Shown here one piece after another: positions 1 to 8,550 of a stretch of DNA of 43,813 nt. The position numbers and the translations under genes were made by a program. Each line of letters opens with the position of its first letter. Within the stretch, counting starts at the first letter, position 1. The notes under the pieces were generated by a model, which searched no databases, was not told the DNA's origin, and worked only from the letters and a program-made list of their open reading frames with translations. Source of the DNA: Candidatus Methanofrustulum fimipullorum (GTDB lineage: Archaea; Halobacteriota; Methanosarcinia; Methanosarcinales; Methanosarcinaceae); the NCBI GenBank assembly GCA_012518265.1, contig JAAYST010000072.1:1-43813 (forward strand), written 5' to 3'.

Positions 1-48
1 AAAATTAAAAAAGTGAAAAAATAAAGTTAAAATAAAAAAGTGAAAAGT

Positions 49-234
49 TCACCAGTCGTCATCTTCTTCTGCTTTCTTTGATTTTGACGATTTTTCTTTA
101 AGTTTTTCCGATTCTTTTTTTACTTTATCGACATCTCTTTTTGCTTTATTTATCTTATATTCGGCTTCGTTCTTTTTATGGGTTGCGCTGTTTATTTTCC
201 ATTTAAGGTCTCGTATCGTATCTTTTAAGCCCAT
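49..234 (-). CDS. small highly charged coiled-coil protein
   Basis: Hypothetical protein of 61 aa. The start is taken at the ATG at 234 because a GGTG Shine-Dalgarno sits six bases before it; the in-frame GTG at 243 overlaps that site and is less likely. Almost the whole chain is Lys/Glu-rich helix with few hydrophobic residues, and it ends in an acidic EEDDDW tail. There is no signal peptide or membrane segment. I do not recognise a family; a small coiled-coil or nucleic-acid-associated protein is possible. It is divergent from nadA across an AT-rich spacer. It is a real gene only if expressed; the RBS and strand context are the support. Confidence 0.55.
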   Translation of the reverse strand: MGLKDTIRDLKWKINSATHKKNEAEYKINKAKRDVDKVKKESEKLKEKSSKSKKAEEDDDW

Positions 235-250
235 TTTAAACACCTTTAAA

Positions 251-310
251 ATGTAAATGTAAATATAAATGTAAATATAAATGTAAATATAAATGTAAAT
301 AAATGTAAAT
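251..310. repeat. 12-bp tandem repeat in nadA upstream spacer
   Basis: ATGTAAAT recurs at 251, 257, 269, 281, 293 and 303, giving a 12-bp period in the middle of the run. It lies between the small coiled-coil gene and nadA. No function is evident; it looks like slipped-strand expansion. Confidence 0.7.
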
Positions 311-460
311 TTAAATTATAATCAATTTATTATAAATTGTTAAATGTATATAAACAAATTCTTATATAAATAACTAATTATTTTATATTATTACATGATT
401 CAAATTACATAATTTAATATAGAGTAATATAAGTATAATAACGGCTTATATGAAAAACAA

Positions 461-469
461 TTTATATAA
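461..469 (+). promoter_or_regulatory. putative TATA box of nadA
   Basis: TTTATATAA lies about 50 bases before the nadA ATG, a normal distance for an archaeal promoter with a short leader. Inferred from sequence only; the region is AT-rich, so chance matches are common. Confidence 0.4.
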
Positions 470-518
470 AAATGTATGAAACTGATACAAAAAATATAAA
501 ATTTAAAAGTGTGAAGAA

Positions 519-1418
519 ATGAAAATTTTAAAACGTATTGAAAAACTCAAAGCGGAAAAGAATGCAGTTATTTTGGCACACAGTTACACAACAGGTGATG
601 TGCAGGATGCTGCCGATTTTATTGGGGATTCGTTAGGATTGAGCAGAGCTGCAATTGATTTGGATTCGGAAATAATCGTATTTGCAGGAGTACATTTTAT
701 GGCGGAAAGTGCCGCTTTGTTGTCGCCTGAGAAAAAAGTTTTGTTGCCGGTGGCCGATGCCGGATGCCCGATGGCAGATATGATTACGGCAGAAGCGCTA
801 AAGAAAGAAAAAAAGAAATACCTGGATGCAGCGGTCGTTTGTTACGTAAATAGTTCGGCCGCCGTTAAAGCGGAATCAGATATTTGCTGCACGTCGGCAA
901 ATGCAACAAATGTTGTAAACTCGTTGGAAAACGATACCATATTGTTCGTTCCCGACAAAAATTTGGCCGCGTATGTCGCGTCTCACACAAAAAAGAAAAT
1001 TATTCCTTGGGAAGGCTATTGCCCGATACATAATAATTTTAATGCGGAACATATAAATACTGCAAAGAAAATTGCACCCGGTGCAAAACTTTTGGCACAT
1101 CCCGAATGTAACGAAGAAGTTTTGAAAAGTGCCGATAAAATATTAAGCACAACAGGAATTATAAATTATGTAAAAGCAACAGATGATAATACGTATATCA
1201 TAGGAACTGAAAACGGAATTATGCACAAATTGAAATCGGAAAATCCGAACAAAGTATTCATTCCGCTTTCAAACGAAGCAATATGCCACGATATGAAAAA
1301 AATAACTCTCGAAAGTATAGAAAGGGCTTTGATTGAAGAAAAACACCATATAACGGTTCCCGAAGATATAAGAAAAAAGGCAAAACTGTCTTTGGATAAA
1401 ATGTTGGAAATAAAATAA
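519..1418 (+). CDS. nadA: quinolinate synthase NadA
   Basis: Condenses iminoaspartate with dihydroxyacetone phosphate to quinolinate in de novo NAD synthesis; a cytoplasmic [4Fe-4S] enzyme. The 299-aa length is typical of the family. The three cluster cysteines are in the expected places: C83 (AGCPMAD), C168 (EGYCPIH) and C256 (AICHDMK). The family signatures VCYVNSSAAVKAESD and LAHPECNEEV are also present. The start is an ATG after a purine-rich GTGAAG. NadB or aspartate dehydrogenase, and NadC, are not in the window. It is followed on the same strand by the lipid gene at 1546 after an A-rich 127-base gap, so co-transcription is possible but not shown. Confidence 0.95.
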   Translation: MKILKRIEKLKAEKNAVILAHSYTTGDVQDAADFIGDSLGLSRAAIDLDSEIIVFAGVHFMAESAALLSPEKKVLLPVADAGCPMADMITAEALKKEKKKYLDAAVVCYVNSSAAVKAESDICCTSANATNVVNSLENDTILFVPDKNLAAYVASHTKKKIIPWEGYCPIHNNFNAEHINTAKKIAPGAKLLAHPECNEEVLKSADKILSTTGIINYVKATDDNTYIIGTENGIMHKLKSENPNKVFIPLSNEAICHDMKKITLESIERALIEEKHHITVPEDIRKKAKLSLDKMLEIK

Positions 1419-1545
1419 AAAAAATATATAAAAAATAAATAATAAAAATAAAGAACAAAGAATAAAAACAAAAATTATATAAAAACAAAGAATAAAAAAT
1501 AAAAAATATATAAAAAACAAATAATAAAATCCGGAATATTAGAAT

Positions 1546-2445
1546 ATGAATTTTTTTCAAAAAATTGTCAACTATGCGGAATTGATGAGATTTAAAAACG
1601 CCGCTATGGCGGGATTTGCAACACTTATTGCAACAATTATTGCAAACGCTTGCATAAACCCCGGTATTGAAGGCTTTATAGAGCTCATAAGCGGTTCATA
1701 TGTTTTACCGAATAAAACACAATTGAAACTGATGAGTGTTTTTTTAATGGTTTTTTTGGCAACCGGTGGCGGAAATGCATTAAACGACTTTTATGATATT
1801 GAAATAGACAAAATAAACAGGCCGAAAAGAGTTTTGCCTTCAGGTCGTATAAAACCGAAAAACGCATACATATTTGCTTACTCTTGTTTTACAATTGCTC
1901 TGATTTTAGGATTTGCAATAAATCCGTTTTCGGGAGTAATAGGTGTAATAAATGTAATTGTTATGATTTTTTATGCTCTAGTTCTTAAGAAAACACCTCT
2001 TTTAGGGAATTTGAGCGTATCGTTTCTTGTAGGAACGATATTTTTATTCGGAGGATCGTTTTTCGGATTTGAAGGAATAAAAATAATGATTCCGTTATTT
2101 CTTGTGGCTTTTTTTGTCACGGCCTCGCGCGAAATCGTTAAAGACATTGAAGATATCGAAGGAGATAAAGCAAAAGGAGCAAATACATTTCCTATAATAT
2201 ACGGTGAAAAAAAATCGGCATACTTGGCCGCATTTTTCATAATTCCGGCCGCAATATGTACACCGCTTCCCTACACAATGGGGTATTTAAGCATTTACTA
2301 TTTAATCGCCGTAATACCGGCAGCAATCGGAATGATATATGCAATATATCAACTTTTGATAAAAAAAGATTATACGAAATCGTCAAATATTTTAAAAATT
2401 TCCATGTTTTTAGCACTTTTTTCATTCATAGCAGGATTATTTTAA
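1546..2445 (+). CDS. digeranylgeranylglyceryl phosphate synthase-type UbiA prenyltransferase
   Basis: Membrane prenyltransferase of the UbiA superfamily, 299 aa. Probable role: transfer of the second geranylgeranyl group to geranylgeranylglyceryl phosphate in archaeal ether-lipid synthesis. Two Asp-rich motifs are visible: N80-D-x-x-D-x-x-x-D (NDFYDIEID, followed by NRPKR) and a second near residue 200 (REIVKDIEDIEGD). Several hydrophobic helices surround them, as expected for this fold. Other UbiA enzymes such as quinone prenyltransferases share the motifs; the archaeal context favours DGGGP synthase. A geranylgeranyl-reductase-like gene of the same general pathway lies at 37339. Confidence 0.85.
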   Translation: MNFFQKIVNYAELMRFKNAAMAGFATLIATIIANACINPGIEGFIELISGSYVLPNKTQLKLMSVFLMVFLATGGGNALNDFYDIEIDKINRPKRVLPSGRIKPKNAYIFAYSCFTIALILGFAINPFSGVIGVINVIVMIFYALVLKKTPLLGNLSVSFLVGTIFLFGGSFFGFEGIKIMIPLFLVAFFVTASREIVKDIEDIEGDKAKGANTFPIIYGEKKSAYLAAFFIIPAAICTPLPYTMGYLSIYYLIAVIPAAIGMIYAIYQLLIKKDYTKSSNILKISMFLALFSFIAGLF

Positions 2446-2563
2446 AGTAAAAAAACAAAAAATAAAAACAAAAAAATAAAAACGAGAAATATAAAAATAT
2501 ATAAAACTTTTGATTTGAAAAAAATATTACAGTATTTAATGTTTATAACGATATTTCAGTCAT

Positions 2564-3334
2564 ATGACAAATATAACAGATATTACAGAAAAAGAAAAGT
2601 GTGATAACAAAAACAAATACATAAGCGGCAACAGCAGTAACCACATTAACGGAAACAATTCTATTAAAATACGAGAAATTGCCGTACACGATCGTCCTCA
2701 AGAGCGCCTTAAAGCAAGAGGGGCTGAGTCGTTGTCAGATGCGGAACTTTTAGCCGTCATAATAAGAACTGGAACCAGAAAAGAAAATGTAATAGATATG
2801 TGCAGGCGAATTTTAGCGGAATATTCACTCTCACAGTTAAGTTCAGCCGATTATTCGGAATTGATGAAAATTCACGGAATCGGAGAAGTAAAAGCGGCCC
2901 AAATTATTGCAGTATTTGAAATTTCAAGAAGGCTTGAGACGTTTTCAAGTGCGCCTAAGAGAAGAATAGTAACTCCTAATGATGTTTTTCAGTATATTTA
3001 TCCGGATTTGCGTGAGAAAAAACGAGAAAAGTTTATTGCAATTTATTTAGATACGAAAAACGGAATATTAAAAAAACGAATCATATCTATAGGAAGTTTA
3101 AATACAAGCATAGTCCACCCAAGAGAAGTTTTCAAATCCGCTTTTTTGGAATCAGCCGCATCTATTATTCTTGTGCATAATCATCCGTCAGGCGACCCGA
3201 CACCAAGTCCGGAAGATATTGAAATTACTATAAAATTAAATGAAGTGGGGAAAATTATGGGTTTTTCAATATTGGACCATATAATTGTTGGAGATAAAAA
3301 ATTCGTAAGCTTAAAACAACTCGGCTATTTTTAA
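2564..3334 (+). CDS. radC: RadC-family JAB/MPN protein
   Basis: RadC (UPF0758) family protein, 256 aa. After a roughly 35-residue Asn/Lys-rich N-terminal extension not typical of the family, it carries a helix-hairpin-helix-like segment (MKIHGIGEVKAAQI) and a C-terminal JAMM metalloprotease-like core with HNHPSGDPTPSPEDI supplying the metal ligands. The cellular role of RadC is unsettled; links to DNA repair or mobile elements have been proposed. The start is an ATG with a weak RBS; an internal start nearer the conserved part (KIREIAVHDRP) cannot be excluded. It lies between the lipid gene and mmp11 on the same strand. Confidence 0.9.
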   Translation: MTNITDITEKEKCDNKNKYISGNSSNHINGNNSIKIREIAVHDRPQERLKARGAESLSDAELLAVIIRTGTRKENVIDMCRRILAEYSLSQLSSADYSELMKIHGIGEVKAAQIIAVFEISRRLETFSSAPKRRIVTPNDVFQYIYPDLREKKREKFIAIYLDTKNGILKKRIISIGSLNTSIVHPREVFKSAFLESAASIILVHNHPSGDPTPSPEDIEITIKLNEVGKIMGFSILDHIIVGDKKFVSLKQLGYF

Positions 3335-3524
3335 AAAAAAATAAATTGCCTTATAAGAGTAACGCTTTTATATAATAAACGACCTCAAGAATCTTTTATA
3401 CGAAAATTACAAATGTACAAAATATATAAAATGTATAAAAACATATATAATTGTAAAATGTATAAAATATATAGAATAAAGATAATTCCCCATTCGTATG
3501 GAATAAATGTTGGAGAAGTGTTAA

Positions 3525-4508
3525 GTGCAAAAAAGTGGCATTATAAATAAATCCGCAAAAAAAACGGAACCGGAATCAAGTTATGCAGATCTTGAAGCGG
3601 TTATTTTAAATGACCCATATGTAGTTCCGTACAACGGTGTTTACGTTGTTTGTGATGAGAAAAACGAAAAAGCGGAGTTGATTGAACAATCCGATTGTTT
3701 TGCAAGTACCTGTTGGTCGTATTACCATTACAGTAAATCGCCGATAATTACAGGAAGTAGAATTTTAGGTCAATCTGTTAGATATAAAATTGACGTGGGA
3801 CAAAAAGAACTGATACTAAAATCGTCAACGTCCGCAGCCGGGATAAGTTCTCTTTTAGTCGATTCCGAAAGAAATGAAGTTGAAATTACATTCTCGGGCT
3901 TGGGCGGCGGCGGAATCGGAGCTACAAAGTGCAGAGCGCTTGGTAAAGGCGTTTTAAGATATGAAATATCGGAATCGGGCGGAGAAAAAGCGGCTTCCGG
4001 AAAAATTTACGTTCCGAGACGAAACAGAGTTTTAATCGCAATAGACGACACCGATTCTTGCGAAGTCGGCGCTACCTGGACACTTACACACAACATTGCA
4101 CAAAAAGTCTCTTGTAACGATTCCGTTATTTTATCGCAGTCCCTTGTACAGCTGTACCCGGTTCCTGAAAGAACTCAAAATTGCATGTCAACCGTTCTTG
4201 AATTTGGCTGTGTTTCAGATGCTGCAAAAGAAGAGTTGGTATATAAAATAAAGGCTTTTTTGCAAAAATACAGTGTAAGCAAAAACACAGGCATGGTTGT
4301 TTTTACCGGATTTGATGTTACGGAAAAACTGAAAGAATTTTCAATTAAAGCGGGAACTATGAGACTTACAAAAGAAGATGCAATAAACGCCGCAATAGAA
4401 AACAATGTGGAAATAATATTGGACGGAAACGGAATAATCGGAGCTATGGGCGCAATTGCAGGATTTGCAAAACCCGAAGAAACGGTTGTTCCTAAATTTG
4501 AGTTTTAA
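3525..4508 (+). CDS. methanogenesis marker protein 11
   Basis: 327 aa, resembling methanogenesis marker protein 11, a conserved methanogen protein of unsettled function. The core contains AIDDTDSCEVGATW, the motif shared with the TiaS/DUF1743-type fold, and a Gly-rich stretch SGLGGGGIGATKCRALGKG. The start is a GTG at 3525 with GGAG nine bases upstream, in agreement with the family N-terminus. It is convergent with ccsA (59-base gap). Its presence marks the host as a methanogen and makes the adjacent bacterial-looking cytochrome island stand out. The biochemical role is not assigned here. Confidence 0.85.
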   Translation: MQKSGIINKSAKKTEPESSYADLEAVILNDPYVVPYNGVYVVCDEKNEKAELIEQSDCFASTCWSYYHYSKSPIITGSRILGQSVRYKIDVGQKELILKSSTSAAGISSLLVDSERNEVEITFSGLGGGGIGATKCRALGKGVLRYEISESGGEKAASGKIYVPRRNRVLIAIDDTDSCEVGATWTLTHNIAQKVSCNDSVILSQSLVQLYPVPERTQNCMSTVLEFGCVSDAAKEELVYKIKAFLQKYSVSKNTGMVVFTGFDVTEKLKEFSIKAGTMRLTKEDAINAAIENNVEIILDGNGIIGAMGAIAGFAKPEETVVPKFEF

Positions 4509-4566
4509 AATCATTAAAAAAATAAAGTGAAATTAGAATAAAAATGTTTAATAAAAAATATATAAA

Positions 4567-5367
4567 TTAATAACTGTGCAAACCATACATTAAATATGAT
4601 ACACCAAAGAGTGTGAACAGTACAACTAAAAAACCAAAAACAGATAAAATTACAGAGCTTTTTTCATGCTTTTTACCTTTGGATTGCAAGTGCAAATATG
4701 CAGCATATAAAAACCATGTTGCAAGTGCCCAAGTTTCTTTTGGGTCCCAGCTCCACCAAGAACCCCAAACTTCTTCTGCCCAAATTGAACCTGTAATTAA
4801 TACAAGAGTTAGAGCAAAAAAGCCTACTTGTATTAAACGATGGATTGTTTTTGTAAGTATATTTTGGCTCGGACTGTTTTCAGATAAAATTGTATTGGAA
4901 AAACGATTATTTATCAAATACAAAATACCTGCACAAAATGATATAGTAAAAAGGCCGTAAGCTACAATTGCTGTTGCTACGTGAGCTTCAAGCCATTTAC
5001 TTTGAAGCGCAGGCATTAAACCTGTGGGCTCATGAGGAAGCAAACTTACAAATGTAAAAAGTATCAAAGTAGTTGAAGAGATTAATAATAAAATCGACGG
5101 ATTCCGTATCTTTAATCCTAATAAAATGGAAAATAATATGATGCTCCAAACAAAAAGAAGAGAAAATTCATATAATGTAGCAAGAGGAAGTCTGCCCAGT
5201 TTAAAAGAAAACAAAATAAGAAAAGTAGTAAATGCTAAAAAATGAAATAATAAAAAAATGTCCAAAATTAAACTTGCTTCTTTTCGTTTACTTAAAAAAA
5301 GTGAAAATGATGAAACAATCACACAAATGTTTAAAATAAAAATTATATACAAAAATAAATTATCCAT
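4567..5367 (-). CDS. ccsA: System II cytochrome c maturation protein CcsA
   Basis: Integral membrane haem-handling protein, 266 aa, about eight hydrophobic segments. Near the C-terminus it has the Trp-rich WWD signature of haem exporters (WGSWWSWDPKETWA), which presents haem to apocytochromes on the outer face of the membrane. It lies directly downstream of resB (29-base gap), and CcsA and ResB together form the System II synthetase. The natural client here is the neighbouring pair nrfA/nrfH. System II is common in epsilon-proteobacteria, Firmicutes and chloroplasts, whereas Methanosarcina uses Ccm proteins (System I), which supports acquisition from bacteria. Codon use looks plainer (few CGG/CCG) than in the flanking archaeal genes, a visual impression only. 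Confidence 0.9.
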   Translation of the reverse strand: MDNLFLYIIFILNICVIVSSFSLFLSKRKEASLILDIFLLFHFLAFTTFLILFSFKLGRLPLATLYEFSLLFVWSIILFSILLGLKIRNPSILLLISSTTLILFTFVSLLPHEPTGLMPALQSKWLEAHVATAIVAYGLFTISFCAGILYLINNRFSNTILSENSPSQNILTKTIHRLIQVGFFALTLVLITGSIWAEEVWGSWWSWDPKETWALATWFLYAAYLHLQSKGKKHEKSSVILSVFGFLVVLFTLFGVSYLMYGLHSY

Positions 5368-5396
5368 GATTTGAAAATTCCTGTGTTAATTCAATC

Positions 5397-6413
5397 TTAT
5401 TGTATCTCATCAAAATAAGAATGTGTGTTAAAATTATTATATGTTATTTTGCGTTTTTTTATAAAATTCAGCAAAGAAATAAAATAAAAATATAAAAGAC
5501 CAAAAATTAAAACAAAAAAACCGAAATAGATTACCGGAACACCTAAATCTCTTTTATATTCAAGACCGCTGTAATGTCCCGACTCAAGGGTATTTAAATC
5601 AAAAGAGCCAAGAGTAAAGGATTCATTTGCAGATACACGTTTCATATCAATAATTGATTCGTTTTGTCTTAAAACAAGTATCCAGTTTTCAATAGACTGA
5701 ATATCTTTTTTATAAAAAGCACTTAATGTATAAATTAAGCCGGAATCATCTTTTACAAAAACATAAGTTCCGTCAAAAATTTTCAAAATGTCCCCGGAAG
5801 AAAGTTTTGTATTTAAATAATTACCATAACTGTTTTGATAAATCTTAACAAAATGTTTACGTAGCGGATGATTTACTTTTATAGAATAATTATTTACAGA
5901 TCCAGATTCTGTATAAGACACATCCGAAATATATTGTTTTACCTGAGAACTGTTTTCATAATAAATTAAATTGAAACTATTTAATTTCAAAATTGAATCA
6001 TCTGAAAAAGTAAAAGACTCGCCCGGTATTAGTTCGACATATTCGCGAACACATGTCGCACCTGAAATAAATGCTCCGGAAAATATAATAATTAGACTTA
6101 TATGAATTAATAAAAAACCTAAATTAAACTTGGATCTTTTTTTATAAAAATGATAAAAACCGCATAATAAAGAAAGTATGCATAAAGATGAAAAAAGTAC
6201 ATATATTAAAATACTTGAATAAATTTTATTGAGACCAAAAAATAAAATTATTGATGCTACAATGTTTCCGTATGCATTAGCATAACCGGACTCTGAAAGT
6301 CCTTGAGGAATTAAAGTACCTAATGAAATAATAACCCCTAACATTATTAAAAGAATTGAAACAAATTTCATTGATCTTAATAATCTGAAAATAGATGAAA
6401 ATATAGGATTCAT
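5397..6413 (-). CDS. resB: System II cytochrome c maturation protein ResB/CcsB
   Basis: 338 aa with the ResB layout: three N-terminal membrane helices (about residues 15-35, 60-85 and 95-120), a large extracytoplasmic domain (about 125-285) and a final helix (about 290-315) followed by a short basic tail. ResB partners CcsA in delivering reduced haem to CxxCH motifs. Conservation across ResB is low, so the call rests on topology, size and the ccsA neighbour. It is separated from nrfA by a terminator hairpin and AT-rich repeats, so resB-ccsA probably has its own transcript. Confidence 0.85.
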   Translation of the reverse strand: MNPIFSSIFRLLRSMKFVSILLIMLGVIISLGTLIPQGLSESGYANAYGNIVASIILFFGLNKIYSSILIYVLFSSLCILSLLCGFYHFYKKRSKFNLGFLLIHISLIIIFSGAFISGATCVREYVELIPGESFTFSDDSILKLNSFNLIYYENSSQVKQYISDVSYTESGSVNNYSIKVNHPLRKHFVKIYQNSYGNYLNTKLSSGDILKIFDGTYVFVKDDSGLIYTLSAFYKKDIQSIENWILVLRQNESIIDMKRVSANESFTLGSFDLNTLESGHYSGLEYKRDLGVPVIYFGFFVLIFGLLYFYFISLLNFIKKRKITYNNFNTHSYFDEIQ

Positions 6414-6473
6414 TATAAATACCAGAAAATTATAAATACATAAAAATTAGAAATACATGAAATAAAGTAATAT

Positions 6474-6550
6474 AATTTAATTAGATAATATTTTAAAAAT
6501 TATTTAATTAAATAATATTTTAAAAATAATTTAATTAAATAATATTAAAA
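6474..6550. repeat. AT-only ~27-bp direct repeats between nrfA and resB
   Basis: About three imperfect copies of a 27-base unit containing TTAATTAAATAATATTTTAA. This spacer should also hold the resB promoter (minus strand), but no single TATA box stands out. Confidence 0.55.
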
Positions 6551-6572
6551 AAACCGAGTGATATAATCACTC
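6547..6572 (-). terminator. intrinsic-type terminator of nrfA
   Basis: On the minus strand GAGTGAT-TAT-ATCACTC forms a 7-bp stem (6556-6572), followed by GG and a run of seven T. The nrfA stop codon (6567-6569) lies inside the stem. Confidence 0.7.
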
Positions 6573-7826
6573 TGTATCAGCATTTAAAATCGCTTTATTT
6601 GCAAGTATTGTTGCTTTATGAGAATAATCTATTGCTTTATTTAAGTTTGACATTGTTTCGCCGGGGTTATGAAAACCATATCCGTTTGTCACAAATACAA
6701 AGTCCAGGTACCATTGACCTTTTCTGTGCATTTCCCGTGCTTCATTTAAAATACTTTCATTTACACCGGTTGTATTTTGTGCTTTAGAAATTGCATTTAT
6801 CGCTTCAACTACAGCTTCGCCTGCTCTGTTTTGAGATTCTTTTGTATTATTTTGAATAACAGATACACGATTCAATACCCAATCTTCCCCTTGTGTATGG
6901 CAAACAAGACAGCTTTGATTTATATGTTGCAAAGGACTTGACCAATAATGAGAATGATATTTTGTATCGCCGTCTCTCATATAAGGCATATGGCAATCTG
7001 CACATGATAAACCTGCAGACTGGTGAGTACTTCCCATAAACATTTCATATTCAGCATGTCTTGGTTTTACAAGAGGTGTTTTTGTATCGGGATGATACAT
7101 TTCAGCAAAATTAGATTCATCATAATATTTAAGAATTTTTTCAGCTGTTAAACCGTTATCCCATGGAAATTTTACCTGATTTTCATCTGTAAAGTAATAG
7201 CTTACATGACATTGAGCGCAAACAAGAGATTTCATATCTTGTTTAGTTGCGTTATTTATATCAACTCCCATTCGATCTAGCGCTTCAAGGAGTGGTTTTT
7301 GTTTAACTTTTAAATCGAGTGTTTTAGTGTCATGGCAATTATAGCATCCGATAGTTTGATTAATTTCCGATTTTGCATCTTCAAAACTCAGTTTGCTAAA
7401 ATCGTATTTATCCATCAAATCAGGAATTTGTGGAGATTTACAAACAAAACAATTTGCCTGTCTTGATTCCCATCTTTTTGAATTTACATTCAAAATATCA
7501 TCAAGAGCGTACAAATGACCGCGTGGTTCGTTAAATTCAGCGCCATAGCCTGTTCCTTTGTACATCTCTGTTAAATATGGAAAACTGTCTACATGTGGTT
7601 TTGAGTCTTTATTTTCTGAATTCTTTAAATAAGATTCATATTGTAAAGGATAAAAATTTCCCCAAACTGAAGAATCTGTTTCATTATCAGGAATAGAAAA
7701 ACGAGTAGGTGTAGTATCTAGGGGCTGATTGTTCACTAAAAACAAACTAAGTGTGCAAATCAACACAACTAATAAAACCGCACCGCCGATTAAAAGAATG
7801 TTTTTATGTTCTTTTTTAATTTCCAT
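6567..7826 (-). CDS. nrfA: ammonia-forming cytochrome c nitrite reductase NrfA
   Basis: Pentahaem enzyme reducing nitrite to ammonium with six electrons on the outer face of the membrane. 419 aa with an N-terminal membrane anchor or signal (residues 10-31). Haem motifs in order: CFVCK 126-130 (the catalytic Lys-ligated haem diagnostic of NrfA), CYNCH 161-165, CAQCH 203-207, CADCH 275-279, CLVCH 306-310. Catalytic candidates are R102, Y210/Y211 and H257. The calcium-site Glu of E. coli NrfA is Ser here (HVSYYF, S209), and Arg256 replaces the Gln before the active-site His (KPRHAEYE), as in the calcium-independent class described for Geobacter lovleyi. Upstream nrfH is the likely electron donor. 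Possible roles: nitrite, NO or hydroxylamine detoxification, or an electron sink. Confidence 0.95.
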   Translation of the reverse strand: MEIKKEHKNILLIGGAVLLVVLICTLSLFLVNNQPLDTTPTRFSIPDNETDSSVWGNFYPLQYESYLKNSENKDSKPHVDSFPYLTEMYKGTGYGAEFNEPRGHLYALDDILNVNSKRWESRQANCFVCKSPQIPDLMDKYDFSKLSFEDAKSEINQTIGCYNCHDTKTLDLKVKQKPLLEALDRMGVDINNATKQDMKSLVCAQCHVSYYFTDENQVKFPWDNGLTAEKILKYYDESNFAEMYHPDTKTPLVKPRHAEYEMFMGSTHQSAGLSCADCHMPYMRDGDTKYHSHYWSSPLQHINQSCLVCHTQGEDWVLNRVSVIQNNTKESQNRAGEAVVEAINAISKAQNTTGVNESILNEAREMHRKGQWYLDFVFVTNGYGFHNPGETMSNLNKAIDYSHKATILANKAILNADTE

Positions 7827-7914
7827 AAATATTCAACCATTAAACTATAAATTTAAATCAATTAACTTAAATTGCATTAAATTTCAATTAAATTGCAATA
7901 TTACTAAATAAATT

Positions 7915-8334
7915 TTAAACTGACGATTTCATTGGTTTTGCAAAAATCACAAGATCAACTTCATCATCTGTCGGGTATTTTTTATGGGGAACATTTCTGT
8001 GGCAGTCAAAACATTGCATACCGTTGTGTAAATTAGAATCGCCAACATGGGACATTACATCAGCATGGCAACGCATACAATTATCATGTATAATACCTTT
8101 TGATTGAGCACCTGCATGTATTTCATAATGATCAACATTTTTAATTACACCAATAAAATCACGAATACCTGTGTATGCACCCATTACTTTACCATAAATC
8201 GGATCGTGGGGCGTATGGCAATCACCGCATGTTGCATGACTTTTATGCGATGAATTTAAATAAGAATTAACTTGTGGATCCATTGCGTGACAAGCACCGC
8301 AAAAAATTTCATTTTCAATGCTTGACATAGGCAT
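7915..8334 (-). CDS. nrfH: tetrahaem quinol dehydrogenase-type NrfH (N-terminus out of frame with any usual start)
   Basis: NapC/NirT-type tetrahaem protein that passes electrons from the membrane carrier pool to NrfA. Four haem motifs are visible: CGACHAM (with the Met ligand typical of NrfH haem 1), CGDCH, CMRCH and CFDCH. The first ATG in this frame (8334) gives 139 aa without the membrane anchor the family needs. Reading upstream in the same frame encodes a perfect anchor (see 8335-8423), but with no ATG, GTG or TTG. A complete NrfH would be about 168 aa. It lies 88 bases before nrfA in the same direction. In a methanogen the electron donor could be methanophenazine; this is inference. 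Confidence 0.88.
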   Translation of the reverse strand: MPMSSIENEIFCGACHAMDPQVNSYLNSSHKSHATCGDCHTPHDPIYGKVMGAYTGIRDFIGVIKNVDHYEIHAGAQSKGIIHDNCMRCHADVMSHVGDSNLHNGMQCFDCHRNVPHKKYPTDDEVDLVIFAKPMKSSV

Positions 8335-8423
8335 AGTGATTATAAAAAAAAGGAATACAACCGATATTATAGATATTAAAACGAGTACTTTTTTATTATT
8401 AAAAGATATAATATCAACCCCAT
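8335..8423 (-). other. missing NrfH membrane anchor with slippery A6G heptamer
   Basis: In the nrfH frame this segment translates to KKVLVLISIISVVFLFFIIT, an ideal NrfH anchor joining straight onto MPMSSIENEIFCGACHAM. The only ATG nearby (8423) is in another frame and reads MGLILYLLIIKK up to A-AAA-AAG (8394-8388); a -1 shift there enters the anchor frame exactly. So either nrfH uses -1 frameshifting, or a base was gained or lost in the A6 run, or the sequence has a homopolymer error. No clear Shine-Dalgarno precedes 8423. Confidence 0.6.
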
Positions 8424-8531
8424 ATGCAATAATATAAATATTTAAATTTAATTTATTAATGTGTAAAATATATTAATGTTTTATTTCATATATTTACTTT
8501 TTGAAAAAACAATATTTTTTTATATATAAAA

Positions 8532-8550
8532 ATTAAAACATTGTTTTAAT
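8532..8550 (-). terminator. inverted repeat over the top6B stop, possible terminator
   Basis: ATTAAAACA and TGTTTTAAT flank a single base; on the minus strand this is followed by T4 and an AT run. The top6B stop codon lies in the inverted repeat. It is weak (AT-only stem with a tight loop), but repeats the arrangement seen at nrfA, carB and gatE. Confidence 0.4.
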
